Positions 54,700-63,093 of a stretch of DNA of 64,000 nt are shown here, in pieces. Made by a program: the position numbers and the translations under genes. Each line of letters starts with the position of its first letter. Position 1 is the first letter of the stretch. The notes beneath the pieces are model-generated. The model did not search any database, was not told the DNA's origin, and was given only the letters and a program-made list of their open reading frames with translations. Source of the stretch: Methylobacterium sp. WSM2598 (lineage in GTDB: Bacteria; Pseudomonadota; Alphaproteobacteria; Rhizobiales; Beijerinckiaceae); contig NZ_KB900609.1 in NCBI RefSeq assembly GCF_000379105.1, forward strand, positions 2,329,326 through 2,393,325, given 5' to 3'.

Positions 54700-55320
54700 T
54701 CAGGCAGCATCCACCCGGTAGTGGATCGGCTTGAAGGCGTAGTTGTTCGATTGCAGCGCCGAGCAGGCGGTGAGCCCGATCACCAGATCGGCCTCGGCCG
54801 CGAACACGACCCGGTCGCCGGCGCGGCTGAGCGGTGGCCTGACGGCGATCGCGCCGCTCGCCCCGTCCACGGTGACGTGCATGAAGACGTTGAACGCGAC
54901 CGGGATCCGGTCGGGCGTCACCCCGTAGGGCGCGAGCGCCCGGGCGAGGTTGCCGAAGCAGCCGTGATGCGGGTGCGCGTCGCCGTAGATGATGCGGAAC
55001 GTGTCGGCCGAGCAGGGCGTCAGCAGGAAATCGTGCCGGCCGACCGTGTCCTCGACGATGCGCAGGAGCACGGCGCTCCGGTTCGAGTAGAGCGGGTCGC
55101 CCGTGCTCAGGAAGATGCGCCCGACATAGTCGATGGTGCGCCCCGAGGAGATCACCTCCTCCACGTCGCCGCGGCGGAAGGCCAGGAGGTCCGCGACCTG
55201 CTCCCCCTGCGGATCGATCACGGTGAGGCGCTGCCCGCGGTCGAGCGCGAAGGCGACGCCCGAGCGCGGCGGGATCTCGTAGACCCGACCCGGGACCGGC
55301 GGCTCACCCGGCTGCGACAT
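54700..55320 (-). CDS. DUF1989 / urea carboxylase-associated family protein
   Basis: The 206-residue protein has the DUF1989 pattern: EIPPRSGVAFALDRGQRL, DPQGEQVADLLAF, a STGDPLYSN segment, DFLLTPCSADTF, a His/Cys-rich stretch (HPHHGCFGNL) and FNVFMHVTVDG. Family pairs CgdA/CgdB form a carboxyguanidine deiminase in guanidine breakdown, and others accompany urea carboxylase. Here it stands alone, without a carboxylase or its usual partner, beside a GntA-like gene. Start at 55320 (MSQPGEPPVPG). The His/Cys residues probably bind metal. Confidence 0.85.
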   Translation of the reverse strand: MSQPGEPPVPGRVYEIPPRSGVAFALDRGQRLTVIDPQGEQVADLLAFRRGDVEEVISSGRTIDYVGRIFLSTGDPLYSNRSAVLLRIVEDTVGRHDFLLTPCSADTFRIIYGDAHPHHGCFGNLARALAPYGVTPDRIPVAFNVFMHVTVDGASGAIAVRPPLSRAGDRVVFAAEADLVIGLTACSALQSNNYAFKPIHYRVDAA

Positions 55321-55478
55321 GCCTCTGCCCCTCTCGACGACCGCGGCGGCAACGTCCGGACGGGCGGGCGGATGCGCGGCGAAAGCGCGCGGGAGGCGCC
55401 GCACCCGCCGGCTCCCGAAGGGGAACCGGCCCGAAACCGCGACATTGAGCCGGACACGCCCTCAGCCCGGATCCCGCC

Positions 55479-56552
55479 TTGCCGTCACCCTCTCGAACCC
55501 TGCCGCAGGACGTCGCCCTGGTTCTGGGCGGCGGCAACGCCCTCGGCGCCTACCTGGCGGGCATCTGCGAGCACCTCATCGCCGAGGAGATCCGGCCGCG
55601 CCGCATCGTCGGGGCCTCGATCGGCGCGGTGACGGGCGCGCTCCTGGTCGGCAACCCGCCCGAGGCCCGCCTCGACCGCCTGCGGGAATTCTGGGCCGAG
55701 GCGGCCGTCCACTCGCTGCGCGAACCCACCGGCGCCACCAAGCTGCGCCAGACCTATAACGGCCTCCACTCCGCGCTCGCGGCCCTGGCCGGCCGGCCCT
55801 CGCTCTTCCGCCAGCGCTTCCCCGGCCTGTGGTCGGCCCTGCCCTGGATGCCGAACGACGTCGCCCTCTACGATCTCGCGCCGCTGCGCGCGACCCTGAC
55901 GCGGCTTGTCGATTTCGACCGCCTGAACCGGGGCGACACCCGGCTGACGGTCACCGCGGTCGATGTCGAGACCGGCGACGAGGTGCGGTTCGACACGGCG
56001 GATGGGGGCATCGGGCCGGACCACATCCTGGCGAGCGCCTCGATCATCCCGGCCTTCCCGCCGGTGGAGATCGCCGGGCGCCTCTACTGCGACGCGGGCT
56101 ACACCAACAACGTGCCGCTCGACCTGGTGCTGGCGGATGCGCCGGAGCGGGACCTCCTCTGCATCGCGGCCGAGCTGTTCAGCCTGCGGGCGCCGCGCCC
56201 GCGCAGCCTCGACGCCGTGCTGGAGCGGGCGCACGACCTCATCTTCGCGAGCGCGACGCGGCGCAGCGTGGCCGCGCTGCGGCGGGACTACGCGCTGCAT
56301 GCCCGGCTGGAGCCCGACGGCGCCCGGGCCACCCTGCTGCATCTCGCCTATCAGGGCGGACCCGACGAGGTCTCGGCCAAGACCCTCGACTTCTCCCCAT
56401 CCTCGATCCGCGACCGCTGGGCCGCGGGGCGGCGGGACATCCGTCGCGGCCTCGAGCGCCTGCGCGAGGCCGCGCCCGGACCGGACCGGCTCACCTACCT
56501 GTCGGTCCCGGACGGGGCGGGGGACGGACTCGGGCGGGCGCGCCTGCCCTGA
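55479..56552 (+). CDS. Patatin-like phospholipase
   Basis: The 357-residue hydrolase has an oxyanion motif GGGNALGAY (17-25), the nucleophile Ser47 in GASIG and the catalytic Asp in DAGYTNN. It belongs to the group whose oxyanion loop lacks the usual Arg (GGGxRG replaced by GGGNALG), often fused or linked to DUF3734. It probably hydrolyses acyl chains from lipids. The only in-frame start near the conserved beginning is the TTG at 55479. A palindromic repeat follows the stop. Confidence 0.87.
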   Translation: MPSPSRTLPQDVALVLGGGNALGAYLAGICEHLIAEEIRPRRIVGASIGAVTGALLVGNPPEARLDRLREFWAEAAVHSLREPTGATKLRQTYNGLHSALAALAGRPSLFRQRFPGLWSALPWMPNDVALYDLAPLRATLTRLVDFDRLNRGDTRLTVTAVDVETGDEVRFDTADGGIGPDHILASASIIPAFPPVEIAGRLYCDAGYTNNVPLDLVLADAPERDLLCIAAELFSLRAPRPRSLDAVLERAHDLIFASATRRSVAALRRDYALHARLEPDGARATLLHLAYQGGPDEVSAKTLDFSPSSIRDRWAAGRRDIRRGLERLREAAPGPDRLTYLSVPDGAGDGLGRARLP

Positions 56553-56562
56553 GGGGCGTCAC

Positions 56563-56666
56563 ACGACACCCGACGGATTGCGTCGTCACGCGGATGTCGG
56601 CGTCGCTCAGGCGCCGCGCGGGCGTGTCATCCGCTGTCCGGAATTGAGCGTCCGGACGGCGGATCA
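56563..56666. repeat. Interspersed palindromic element, copy 4
   Basis: It contains the core CGACGGATTGCGTCGTCACG then CGGATGTCGGCGTCGCTCAG, followed by a hairpin GTCCGGAATTGAGCGTCCGG. It ends GGATCA, whose complement TGATCC supplies the stop codon of the HWE kinase gene. It is closest to copies 2a/2b. Confidence 0.88.
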
Positions 56667-57893
56667 GCCCATCTCCAGCGGCAGGTGAAGGTCGCAGACG
56701 ACGCCCTCCGGCGGGTAGGCGAGCCGCACCGTGCCCCCGAGTTCGCTGCCGACGCCGCGCTCGATCATCCGCGAGCCGAAGCCCTGGCGCGTCGGCGGCA
56801 GGACGGGCGGGCCGCCGCGCTCCTCCCAGCGCAGGTGAAGGCTCAGGCGCGGCGCGCGGCGCGGCTCCCCGTCCTCCTCGGCGATGCGCCACGTCACCGC
56901 CACGGTCCCGTGGGCGTTCGAGAGCGCGCCGTACTTGGTCGCGTTGGTGGCGAGTTCGTGCAGCACCATCGCGAGGGCGAGCGCGATCCGCGCGGAGACC
57001 CGGATCGGATTGCCCTGCCAGCGGCAGCGCTGGCCGTCGCCGTGCAGGCGCAGGGCGTCCGCGACGATCTGGGCGAGGTCCGCCCCCTGCCAGTTCTCGT
57101 CCGTCAGCACGTCGTGCGCCTTGGACAGGGCGATCAGGCGGGCGGTGATCGCCTCTCGGGCCTCCGCCAGGGAGGCGGCGCTGCGCAGGGTCTGGGTGGT
57201 GAAGGCCTGGACGGTGGCGAGCGTGTTCTTCACCCGGTGGTTCAGCTCGTTCAGCAGCAGCGCCTGGTGCTCCTCGGCCTTCTTCTGCGCCGTCCGATCG
57301 CGGAGGATCTTCAGGAAGCCCGCGAGCGCGCCCGCGTCGTCGCGCAGCGGCATCATGACCCCGTTGGCCCAGAACCGGCTGCCGTCGCGCCTCTGGTGCC
57401 AGCGGTCGTCCTCGGCCCGGCCCTCGGTGACGGCGAGGCGCATCTCCGCCTCCGCGATGGCGGCGCGGTCGTCGTCGGGCGTGAAGATGAGGTTGAGCGG
57501 TTGCCCCAGGGCCTCGGCCTCGCTCCAGCCGAGCAGGCCCTCCGCCCCGGTGTTCCAGCCGGTGATGCGGCCGGTGAGGTCCGTGGTGAAGATCGCGTAG
57601 TCGCGGGCGCTCTCGACCGCGAGCCGGTAGCGCGCCTCGCTCGCCGTCAGACTCAGCCGCTCGGCGTGGAGACCGGCATTGGACTGTTCGAGCTCGGCGA
57701 GCCGGGCCTGGGCGAGGGCGAGTTCGGCCCTCGCCTCCGCCAGTTCCCGCTCGTGCCCGGCATGGCTCGTCGGCGTCTCCGCCGCGGCGCGCCGGGTCGC
57801 CTCGTCGAGGGAGCGGCGCAGCCGCGCCAGTTCGGCCTCCAGCTCCGTCACCCGCTCGGCCGCGACGGCGGCCGGCTCCTCACGCTCACTCAA
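56664..57893 (-). CDS. Soluble PAS-domain HWE histidine kinase
   Basis: The 409-residue kinase has an N-terminal coiled coil (about 10-80), a PAS domain (about 85-205; DYAIFTTDLTGRITGWN) and a PAC segment. The HWE kinase domain has LLNELNHRVKNTLATVQAF around the phosphorylated His, LHELATNATKYGALS in the N box and LRWEERGGPPV bearing the Trp-x-Glu feature. There is no transmembrane segment, so it senses a cytoplasmic cue through PAS. No response regulator is next to it. In alphaproteobacteria HWE kinases often act in the general stress response or light response. Its stop lies in a palindromic repeat. Confidence 0.92.
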   Translation of the reverse strand: MSEREEPAAVAAERVTELEAELARLRRSLDEATRRAAAETPTSHAGHERELAEARAELALAQARLAELEQSNAGLHAERLSLTASEARYRLAVESARDYAIFTTDLTGRITGWNTGAEGLLGWSEAEALGQPLNLIFTPDDDRAAIAEAEMRLAVTEGRAEDDRWHQRRDGSRFWANGVMMPLRDDAGALAGFLKILRDRTAQKKAEEHQALLLNELNHRVKNTLATVQAFTTQTLRSAASLAEAREAITARLIALSKAHDVLTDENWQGADLAQIVADALRLHGDGQRCRWQGNPIRVSARIALALAMVLHELATNATKYGALSNAHGTVAVTWRIAEEDGEPRRAPRLSLHLRWEERGGPPVLPPTRQGFGSRMIERGVGSELGGTVRLAYPPEGVVCDLHLPLEMG

Positions 57894-58179
57894 CCGGAAC
57901 TCCCGCCGTCGCCGCTCGCAAGTCTCGCGGGCTCACCCCAAAGATCGACGGACCGCGACCAAGCCGAGCGATGCCTTCGCGGGGCGTGGCACGGGCCGTC
58001 CGCAAAGGCAAGCCGGCCGCGTTGACTGTCAGGATTCCGACCATGCAGTGGAGCAACGCCGTGCCGGAGCATTGCCCCCCGGTCGCCACCTTGCGCGGTC
58101 CGGCGCGAGCGGGCGGCGCGCGGGGTCTGAACTGGTCTTCCCGCCGGCGCCGCGGCGGCCGGAATGGTCGAGGACCGGC
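57894..58179. other. Divergent intergenic region before the aldehyde oxidoreductase operon
   Basis: With the dyad at 58180 this makes a gap of nearly 380 bases between the divergent kinase and paoA-like genes. I see no gene and no strong sigma70 boxes in it. Confidence 0.4.
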
Positions 58180-58192
58180 CGACACGGTGTCG
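58180..58192. promoter_or_regulatory. Operator-like dyad upstream of the aldehyde oxidoreductase operon
   Basis: CGACAC and GTGTCG are perfect inverted half-sites separated by one G, centred 87 bases before the ATG at 58273. The position suits a repressor or activator site; no regulator gene is adjacent. Confidence 0.4.
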
Positions 58193-58272
58193 CGGGAGCG
58201 GGGCCGGGGACGAGCGGGGCTGGCCGGCCCCGCCGCGGCACCTAGTGTAAGGGTTCCGAACAGGAAGCCGGC

Positions 58273-58779
58273 ATGACCATACCGATCACACTCACGGTGA
58301 ACGGCGCCGCGCGCGCGCTCGTCCTGGAGGATGCGCGGGTGACGCTCCTCGACCTCCTGCGCGAGCGGCTCGCCCTCACGGGCACCAAGAAGGGCTGCGA
58401 CCGCGGCCAGTGCGGCGCCTGCACGGTGCTGGTCGACGGGCGGCGCGTGAATGCCTGCTTGGCGCTCGCGGTCAGCCTCGACGGCGCCGAGGTCGTGACG
58501 ATCGAGGGCGTGGCGCGGGACGGGGCGCTCCATCCGGTGCAGGAGGCCTTCCTCGACCACGACGCGCTGCAATGCGGCTACTGCACCCCGGGGCAGATCA
58601 TGTCGGCGATCGGGCTGATCCGCGAGGGGCTGGCGGGGGACGATCCCGAGCGCATCCGCGAGGGCATGAGCGGCAATCTCTGCCGCTGCGGCGCCTATGC
58701 GGGGATCACCGAGGCGGTGCGCGACGCGCGGGCGCGCCTCGCCCGAGCGGAGAAGCAGGGCCGGGGAGAGGCGGCATGA
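58273..58779 (+). CDS. [2Fe-2S] subunit of PaoABC-like aldehyde oxidoreductase
   Basis: The 168-residue subunit carries two [2Fe-2S] clusters: GCDRGQCGACTVLVDG plus NAC, then CGYCTPGQIMSAIG and GNLCRCGAY. It lacks a clear Tat leader, unlike E. coli PaoA, so location is uncertain. It is the first of three overlapping genes encoding iron-sulfur, FAD and molybdenum subunits of a xanthine-oxidase family enzyme. Its stop overlaps the next start (ATGA at 58776). Confidence 0.93.
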   Translation: MTIPITLTVNGAARALVLEDARVTLLDLLRERLALTGTKKGCDRGQCGACTVLVDGRRVNACLALAVSLDGAEVVTIEGVARDGALHPVQEAFLDHDALQCGYCTPGQIMSAIGLIREGLAGDDPERIREGMSGNLCRCGAYAGITEAVRDARARLARAEKQGRGEAA

Positions 58780-59834
58780 ACCGGTTCGAGTACCTTCGCC
58801 CGGCCACGATCGCGGAGGCGGTGGCGGCCGGCGCCGGGGCGGGCTCCGCCTTCCTCGCCGGCGGCACCAACCTCGTCGACCTGATGAAGGGAGGGATCGA
58901 GCGCCCGACGCGGCTCGTCGACCTCACGCGGCTGCCCGGTCTCGACCGGATCGAGACCCTGCCCGACGGTTCCCTCCGCATCGGTGCGCTGGTGCGCAAC
59001 GCCGACCTCGCCGCCGACCCGGACTTCGCCCGCGCCTGTCCGGCCGTGGCCGAGGCGTTGCTGTCGGGCGCCTCCGCGCAGCTGCGCAACGCCGCCACCG
59101 CGGCCGGCAACGTCCTGCAGCGCACGCGCTGCCCCTACTTCTACGACCCGGCGAGCGCCTGCAACCGGCGCGTCCCGGGCGCGGGCTGCGACGCGCGCGG
59201 GGGCGAGACTCGCGCGCACGCGGTGCTCGGCTGGAGCGCGCATTGCATCGCCACTCACCCGTCCGATTTCTGCGTGCCCCTGGTCGCCCTCAACGCGGTC
59301 GCGGAGGTGGAGGGCCCGCAGGGGCGGCGCGACCTGCCCCTCGACGGCTTCCACCTCCTGCCCGGCAATCACCCGGAGCGGGAGACGGTGCTGGCTCCGG
59401 GCGAGCTCGTGGTCGCCCTCCGGCTTCCGCCCTCGGCCGCCGCCTTCGCGGGCCACTCGCGCTACCTCAAGCTGCGCGAGCGCACGTCCTACGCCTTCGC
59501 TTTGGTGTCGGCGGCGGCGTCCCTGCGGTTCGACGGAGAGCGGATCGCGGAGGCGCGCCTGGCCCTCGGCGGGGTGGCGGCGAAGCCCTGGCGCGCGCGC
59601 GAGGCGGAGGCGCTCCTCGCCGGCGCGGCTCCCGGGCCGGAAGTCTTCGCCCGCGCGGGCGAGGCCGCGCTCTCCGGGGCGGTCCCCTCGGGCGACAACG
59701 CGTTCAAGATCCCGCTCGCGCGGCGCCTCGTCGCCCGGGCGCTCGCCCGCGCGGCCGCCGGCACGCCGGAGCGCCTGCCGGCCCTGCCGGCCTCGGTCTT
59801 CGCCCCCGCCCCCGGAGAGCACGCCCATGCCTGA
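58776..59834 (+). CDS. FAD-binding subunit of PaoABC-like aldehyde oxidoreductase
   Basis: The 352-residue subunit has the CO-dehydrogenase flavoprotein fold with the FAD loops AFLAGGTNLVDLMK and ATAAGNVLQRTRCPYFYD. A cysteine insertion (RCPYFYDPASACNRR then GAGCDARGG) matches the [4Fe-4S]-binding insert of E. coli PaoB and 4-hydroxybenzoyl-CoA reductase. Electrons pass from the molybdenum subunit through the clusters to this FAD. It overlaps its neighbours on both sides by 4 and 8 bases. Confidence 0.92.
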   Translation: MNRFEYLRPATIAEAVAAGAGAGSAFLAGGTNLVDLMKGGIERPTRLVDLTRLPGLDRIETLPDGSLRIGALVRNADLAADPDFARACPAVAEALLSGASAQLRNAATAAGNVLQRTRCPYFYDPASACNRRVPGAGCDARGGETRAHAVLGWSAHCIATHPSDFCVPLVALNAVAEVEGPQGRRDLPLDGFHLLPGNHPERETVLAPGELVVALRLPPSAAAFAGHSRYLKLRERTSYAFALVSAAASLRFDGERIAEARLALGGVAAKPWRAREAEALLAGAAPGPEVFARAGEAALSGAVPSGDNAFKIPLARRLVARALARAAAGTPERLPALPASVFAPAPGEHAHA

Positions 59835-62061
59835 GCCCGCCCGCCTCCGCCACGGCTCGAATCTCGGCCAGCCCCTGACGCGGCGCGACGGGACCCTCAA
59901 GGTGACGGGGGCCGCGCGCTACGCGGCGGACCACCACCCGGAGGGCCTGCTCCACGCCGTGCTCGCGACGAGCAGCATCGCCCGCGGGCGCGTCGCGGGC
60001 CTCGACGCGCCGGCCGCCCTGGCGCATCCGGGGGTCGTCGCGGTGATGACGCCCGAGAACGCGCCGCCCCTGGCGCAGGACCCCGACGAGAAGCACGACC
60101 CCTTCACCTTCCGGCTCGACCTGCTCCAGGGCCCGGAGGTGCGCTATCCCGGCCAGCCGATCGCCGTGGTGATCGCCGAGACGCTGGAGGCGGCGACCGA
60201 GGGCGCCGCGCTGCTCGCCCCGACCTACGAGAGCGAGCCGCCCGCGATCGGGCTCGACGCCGGGCCTGCCTTCGCGCCGCCCGCGGTCGGGGTCGGGGAG
60301 CCGGCCGACCTCGCGGTCGGAGACGTCGAGGACGGCCTCGCCCGGGCGACCGCGCGGATCGACGCGACCTACGAGACGCCTGCGCAGTACCACAACGCCA
60401 TGGAGCCCCACGCCGTGGTGGCGTCCTGGGACGGGGACCGCCTGACCCTCGACACGCCGAGCCAGGGCATGGCGATGGCCCAGGGGCGGATCGCCGGCCT
60501 GTTCGGCATCGCGCCCGACGACGTCCACATCCGGAGCCCCTTCCTCGGCGGCGGCTTCGGCTCGAAGGGCATGATTTCCGGGCCGCAGGTGCTCGGCATT
60601 ATGGCGGCCCGCCTCGCCGGGCGGCCGGTCAAGCTGGTGCTGCGCCGCGATCAGATGTACGGGCCGGTCGGGCACCGCGCGCCCACCCGCCAGCGGCTGC
60701 GGCTCGGCGCCGATGCCGAGGGCCGGCTCACCGCCCTCGACCACGGCACGCTGACCGCGACCAGCCGCTTCGACGACTTCATCGAGCCGGCGGGCGGCGT
60801 GTCGCACACGCTCTACGCGACGCCCGCCCTCAGGACGACGCATCGGGCCCTGCGCCTCGACACCGGCACGCCGCTCTTCATGCGTGCGCCCGGCGAGGCG
60901 ACGGGCAGCGCGGCGCTGGAGAGCGCGGTCGACGAACTCGCCGAGGCCTGCGGGCTCGACCCGCTGGAATTCCGCCTGCGCAACTACGCCGAGCGCGAGC
61001 CCGCATCCGGCCGGCCCTTCTCGTCGAAGGCCCTGCGCGAGTGCTACCGGCAAGGTGCGGAGCGCTTCGGCTGGGCCGGGCGCCCGCGCGCGCCGCGGCA
61101 GCGCCGCGACGCCGACGGGCTCCTGGTGGGCTGCGGCCTCGGGACCGCGACCTTCCCGGCGCTGATGTTCGAGGCCGAGGCGCGCGCCGAGATCCGGGCG
61201 GATGGCGGGGCTTCGGTGGAGATCGGCGCCCACGACATGGGGCAGGGGGCCTGGACCGCCCTGGCCCAGATCGCCGCCGAATCCCTCGGCCTCGACATCG
61301 ACGCCGTCGCGTTCCGGATGGGCGATTCCCGGCTCCCGAACGGCGGCATCGCCGGCGGCTCCGCCCACACGGCGACGGCCGGGGCGGCGATCCACGAGGC
61401 GGGCGCCGCCGCGATCGCCGCACTCGCCGCGCTGGCCACCGCGGACGAGCGCTCGCCGCTCTTCGGGGCCGGCAATGCCGGGGTGGTCGCCCGCGGCGGC
61501 CGGCTGCTGCGCCGCGACGACGAGGGCCGCGGCGAGGCCTTCACGGAGATCCTGGCCCGGGCGGGCCGCGCCTCCGTCGAGGGGCGGGGCAAGGGCGCGG
61601 GCGATCCGGCGGCGCGCGAGACCTACGCGATGCACGCCCACGGCGCCGTCTTCGCGGAGGTGAAGGTCGATCCGGATCTCGGGCAGGTGCGCTGCACGCG
61701 GCTCGTGGGCGCCTTCGCGGCGGGGCGCGTGATCAACCCGCGCCTCGTGCGCAGCCAATATTACGGCGGGATGATCTGGGGCCTGTCCTTCGCCCTGCAC
61801 GAGAGGGCCGTCCACGATCCCCGCACCGGCCGGATCATGAACGCGAACCTCGCCGAGTACCACCTGCCCGTGAATGCCGACGTGCCCGCCCTGGAGGCGA
61901 TCCTGGTCGAGGAGGCGGACCCGCACGTCAACGCCCTCGGGATCAAGGGGGTGGGCGAGATCGGCATCACCGGAACGGCGGGCGCGGTGGCGAACGCGGT
62001 CTGGCACGCGACGGGCATCCGGGTGCGCAGCCTGCCGATCACGCTCGACCAGCTGCTGTGA
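59827..62061 (+). CDS. Molybdenum cofactor subunit of PaoABC-like aldehyde oxidoreductase
   Basis: The 744-residue catalytic subunit binds molybdopterin cytosine dinucleotide, by family analogy. Motifs are GAARYAADHHPEG, PFLGGGFGSKG, FMRAPGEATG, HDMGQGAWTALAQIAAESLG, GSAHTATAGAAIHEAG and KGVGEIGITGTAGAVANA with the active-site Glu. Members oxidise aromatic and aliphatic aldehydes or purines; the substrate is not defined here. The start at 59827 overlaps the FAD-subunit stop by 8 bases; the longer upstream frame is a shadow of that gene. Confidence 0.93.
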   Translation: MPEPARLRHGSNLGQPLTRRDGTLKVTGAARYAADHHPEGLLHAVLATSSIARGRVAGLDAPAALAHPGVVAVMTPENAPPLAQDPDEKHDPFTFRLDLLQGPEVRYPGQPIAVVIAETLEAATEGAALLAPTYESEPPAIGLDAGPAFAPPAVGVGEPADLAVGDVEDGLARATARIDATYETPAQYHNAMEPHAVVASWDGDRLTLDTPSQGMAMAQGRIAGLFGIAPDDVHIRSPFLGGGFGSKGMISGPQVLGIMAARLAGRPVKLVLRRDQMYGPVGHRAPTRQRLRLGADAEGRLTALDHGTLTATSRFDDFIEPAGGVSHTLYATPALRTTHRALRLDTGTPLFMRAPGEATGSAALESAVDELAEACGLDPLEFRLRNYAEREPASGRPFSSKALRECYRQGAERFGWAGRPRAPRQRRDADGLLVGCGLGTATFPALMFEAEARAEIRADGGASVEIGAHDMGQGAWTALAQIAAESLGLDIDAVAFRMGDSRLPNGGIAGGSAHTATAGAAIHEAGAAAIAALAALATADERSPLFGAGNAGVVARGGRLLRRDDEGRGEAFTEILARAGRASVEGRGKGAGDPAARETYAMHAHGAVFAEVKVDPDLGQVRCTRLVGAFAAGRVINPRLVRSQYYGGMIWGLSFALHERAVHDPRTGRIMNANLAEYHLPVNADVPALEAILVEEADPHVNALGIKGVGEIGITGTAGAVANAVWHATGIRVRSLPITLDQLL

Positions 62062-62128
62062 CGGCGCGCGGCCCGGAACCCCGGGCCGCGCGCCGGGCGT
62101 TGACGGGGAACGCTCCGCGAGGCCGCGC

Positions 62129-62353
62129 ATGGACGCCACCCCGACCTATACGCCGCACGCCAAACTCCCGGAGGCCAAGCCGCCGGTCTCCCTCCGCGGC
62201 CTGCTCCTGACCCTCGCCGGGATCGCTGTCGGCGGCCCGGGCTATTACTGGTCCTTCATCCACCAATCGGCGCTGGGCACGGTCGTGGGCGTGGTCGGGG
62301 TGTCGCTGTGCATCCTGGGCACGGCGAAGTCGGAAGGGCCGGTACACCGCTAG
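62129..62353 (+). CDS. Small two-helix membrane protein of unknown function
   Basis: The 74-residue protein begins MDATPTYTPHAKLPEAKPPV and has two hydrophobic helices (LRGLLLTLAGIAVGGPGYYW and LGTVVGVVGVSLCILGTA) joined by a short loop. It starts 68 bases after the molybdenum subunit on the same strand, so co-transcription is possible. I recognise no family. Confidence 0.6.
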   Translation: MDATPTYTPHAKLPEAKPPVSLRGLLLTLAGIAVGGPGYYWSFIHQSALGTVVGVVGVSLCILGTAKSEGPVHR

Positions 62354-62433
62354 GGCAGGCTTCGCTCGGGCCGAAGCCGCAAGCCTGCTCTGGGCCTTCG
62401 ATTGTACCGCCCGGCGGGGAAGGCCGGTCGTGC

Positions 62434-62517
62434 GATCCGGCACGGCGCCTGAGCGACGCCGACATCCGCATTGCCGAAATGGGAGATGGCCAAGCCATCA
62501 ACCAGATGTCGGACGAC
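62434..62517. repeat. Interspersed palindromic element, copy 5 (truncated)
   Basis: It reads GATCCGGCACGGCGCCTGAG, then CGACGCCGACATCCGCATTG, then CCGAAATGGGAGATGGC and CCATCAACCAGATGTCGG. It matches copy 1 in the middle segment but lacks the outer GATC hairpin. It lies just before the autotransporter remnant. Confidence 0.85.
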
Positions 62518-62553
62518 AAGTCTCCTTTGCGCCTACACACCCGATTCGCATAA

Positions 62554-63093
62554 GGGATCTTATGGAACCAAGGGGCGGATGCAGGCGAGGCGGACGCGGC
62601 GGCGTCCTGCGGGGCCAGCGCGACGGACGGCCGGCGCCTCGGCCCGGTCACCGCGCTGACCGACGCGACCACGCGCGTCGACGGCTACACCGAGGCCGGC
62701 GACGCGGCCCAGACCCAGAGCGTGCGCGGCACCGATCTCGCCTCGCTGGTGGCGCGGGCCGGGGCGCAGCCGCGCACGGCGCCCCTCGCGGCCTTCGCAG
62801 GAACGGTGACGGGCTTCCTGCACCTGACCGCCGAGCGGGAATTCCTCGACGGTGCGCGCACGATCGTCACCTCCGTCACGACGCTGCCGGCGCTCCCGAT
62901 CCGGACGCAGCTCGGGCGGGCGAGCCGCGCGACCTATGGCCAGGTCGAGGCCGGCCTGCGCGCCGACATCATCCCGGTCCTCAGCGCCACGCTCGCCGGC
63001 GGCACGAGCGTCGCCCGGGCCGGCGGCGACGGATTCGCGGTGAGCGGCGGGCTCACGATGCGGTTCCGACCGCGTCGTCGAGGCCGGCGCTGA
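62554..63093 (+). pseudogene. Remnant of an autotransporter beta-barrel domain
   Basis: After a stop at 62551, one frame stays open for about 180 codons with no good start until a GTG at 62722. It reads like the end of an autotransporter barrel: RRLGPVTALTDATTRVDGYT, FLHLTAEREFLDGARTI, LPIRTQLGRASRATYGQVE and GDGFAVSGGLTMRF. Barrels normally end at the terminal Phe, but here reading continues for eight basic residues to 63093. The passenger and first part of the barrel are missing, and a palindromic element lies where they should join. It overlaps the convergent phosphatase gene by 41 bases. Confidence 0.7.
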
